Shown piece by piece: positions 5,439-5,848 of a DNA stretch of 5,848 bases; the stretch's first letter is position 1; each line of letters begins with the position of its first letter. The DNA is taken from positions 1 to 5,848 of the forward strand of contig CANHTE010000110.1 of the NCBI GenBank assembly GCA_947462945.1, in the 5' to 3' direction. This stretch comes from Acetobacteraceae bacterium (lineage in GTDB: Bacteria; Pseudomonadota; Alphaproteobacteria; Acetobacterales; Acetobacteraceae). The notes below the pieces were generated by a model, which saw only the letters and a list, made by a program, of their open reading frames with translations, did no database searches and had not been told where the DNA came from. The translations under genes were made by a program, and so were the position numbers.

Positions 5439-5848
5439 TTACCGCTGCGCGCGGCGCTGCGGGTTGGCCGCCATGGCGCGCACCAGCGAGAGGCCTTGCT
5501 GCAACTGGAAATCCGTCTCCGGCTTGGCGATGTCCAGCGCGGGCCAATTTTCCGGCGGCTGGTTCTGCACACGGTCGCTGATCGAGGCCGGCAGGTTCAG
5601 CGGTGGCAAGGTCACGGTGGCCGGCGCCGGGGTGGCGGCACCCTCGGCCCGGAGCGAGCGGCGCAAATCCTGCTCCCGCTCGCGGGCGGGCGGGGCTGCG
5701 GCGGCGGTCTGCGCATTGGCGCGGGTGGGGCGCACTTCGAAATCAGGCTCGATCCCGGTCGCCTGGATGGAGCGGCCGGAGGGCGTGTAATACCGCGCCG
5801 TGGTCAGCCGGATGGCGCCGTTATTGCCGCCCAGCGGCATGACGGTCT
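5439..5848 (-). CDS. ctpA: S41 carboxyl-terminal processing protease, C-terminal part only
   Basis: The visible 135 residues begin [20 protein letters not shown] and continue [16 protein letters not shown]. This is the stretch that directly follows the catalytic Lys motif (FGKGSVQ) in CtpA/Prc-type S41 proteases, so the Ser/Lys dyad, PDZ domain and signal peptide lie beyond the right edge. After the conserved block comes an Ala/Pro/Arg-rich linker and a C-terminal helix ending NPQRRAQR, typical of alphaproteobacterial members. The enzyme is periplasmic and cleaves C-termini of envelope proteins, including peptidoglycan hydrolases in studied species. It heads the minus-strand operon seen here, 18 nt before the deacetylase-like gene. 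A murein-hydrolase activator (EnvC/M23 type) gene would be expected further upstream, outside the window. Truncation is due to the window, not to a mutation. Confidence 0.93.
   Translation of the reverse strand, partial: TVMPLGGNNGAIRLTTARYYTPSGRSIQATGIEPDFEVRPTRANAQTAAAAPPAREREQDLRRSLRAEGAATPAPATVTLPPLNLPASISDRVQNQPPENWPALDIAKPETDFQLQQGLSLVRAMAANPQRRAQR

Noticed and set aside
5116..5790. Plus-strand open frame of 224 codons across ctpA and the deacetylase-like gene
   Set aside because: It is opposite two recognised genes of one operon and has the Ser/Arg/Gly/Ala-rich look of an antisense shadow.

Overview
The window looks like ordinary chromosomal DNA from a GC-rich alphaproteobacterium. 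The best guess is the Acetobacteraceae/Roseomonas group. That rests on the strong G/C preference at third codon positions, the style of the proteins, and the order carboxyl-terminal protease, divergent polysaccharide deacetylase, RNA pyrophosphohydrolase, which is common in Alphaproteobacteria. The taxonomic placement is inference. No mobile element, tRNA, rRNA or CRISPR array was seen.

Left part (1-2768): a divergent pair. On the minus strand is most of isocitrate lyase (aceA), running off the left edge and missing only about 25-30 C-terminal residues. On the plus strand is a 466-residue ScfR-family (RamB/PccR-like) regulator with an N-terminal helix-turn-helix. Members of this family sense short-chain acyl-CoA status and control acetate and propionate assimilation, including isocitrate lyase genes. 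The shared intergenic region of about 135-150 bp holds a 6-8-6 inverted repeat and a CAAGCTTG palindrome, both candidate operators. The simplest reading is local control of the glyoxylate shunt.

Middle part (2769-3921): two small plus-strand genes. One encodes a 110-residue, probably four-helix membrane protein of unknown function. The other encodes a 180-residue secreted protein resembling the Spy/CpxP family, with two LSPxQ motifs and a His/Arg tail. A hairpin sits in the short gap between the second gene and the convergent rppH.

Right part (3922-5848): a tight minus-strand operon read right to left. It holds the C-terminal part of an S41 carboxyl-terminal protease (CtpA), an 18-nt gap, a GTG-started divergent polysaccharide deacetylase with an N-terminal membrane anchor, and a 4-nt ATGA overlap into rppH. 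The operon links cell-envelope maintenance to RNA 5'-end decapping.

I do not see a clearly new multi-gene system. The points most worth a second look are the aceA/ScfR divergent promoter, the degenerate protease-like core and Cys cluster of the regulator, the unplaced small membrane protein, and the altered active-site motifs of the deacetylase-like protein.
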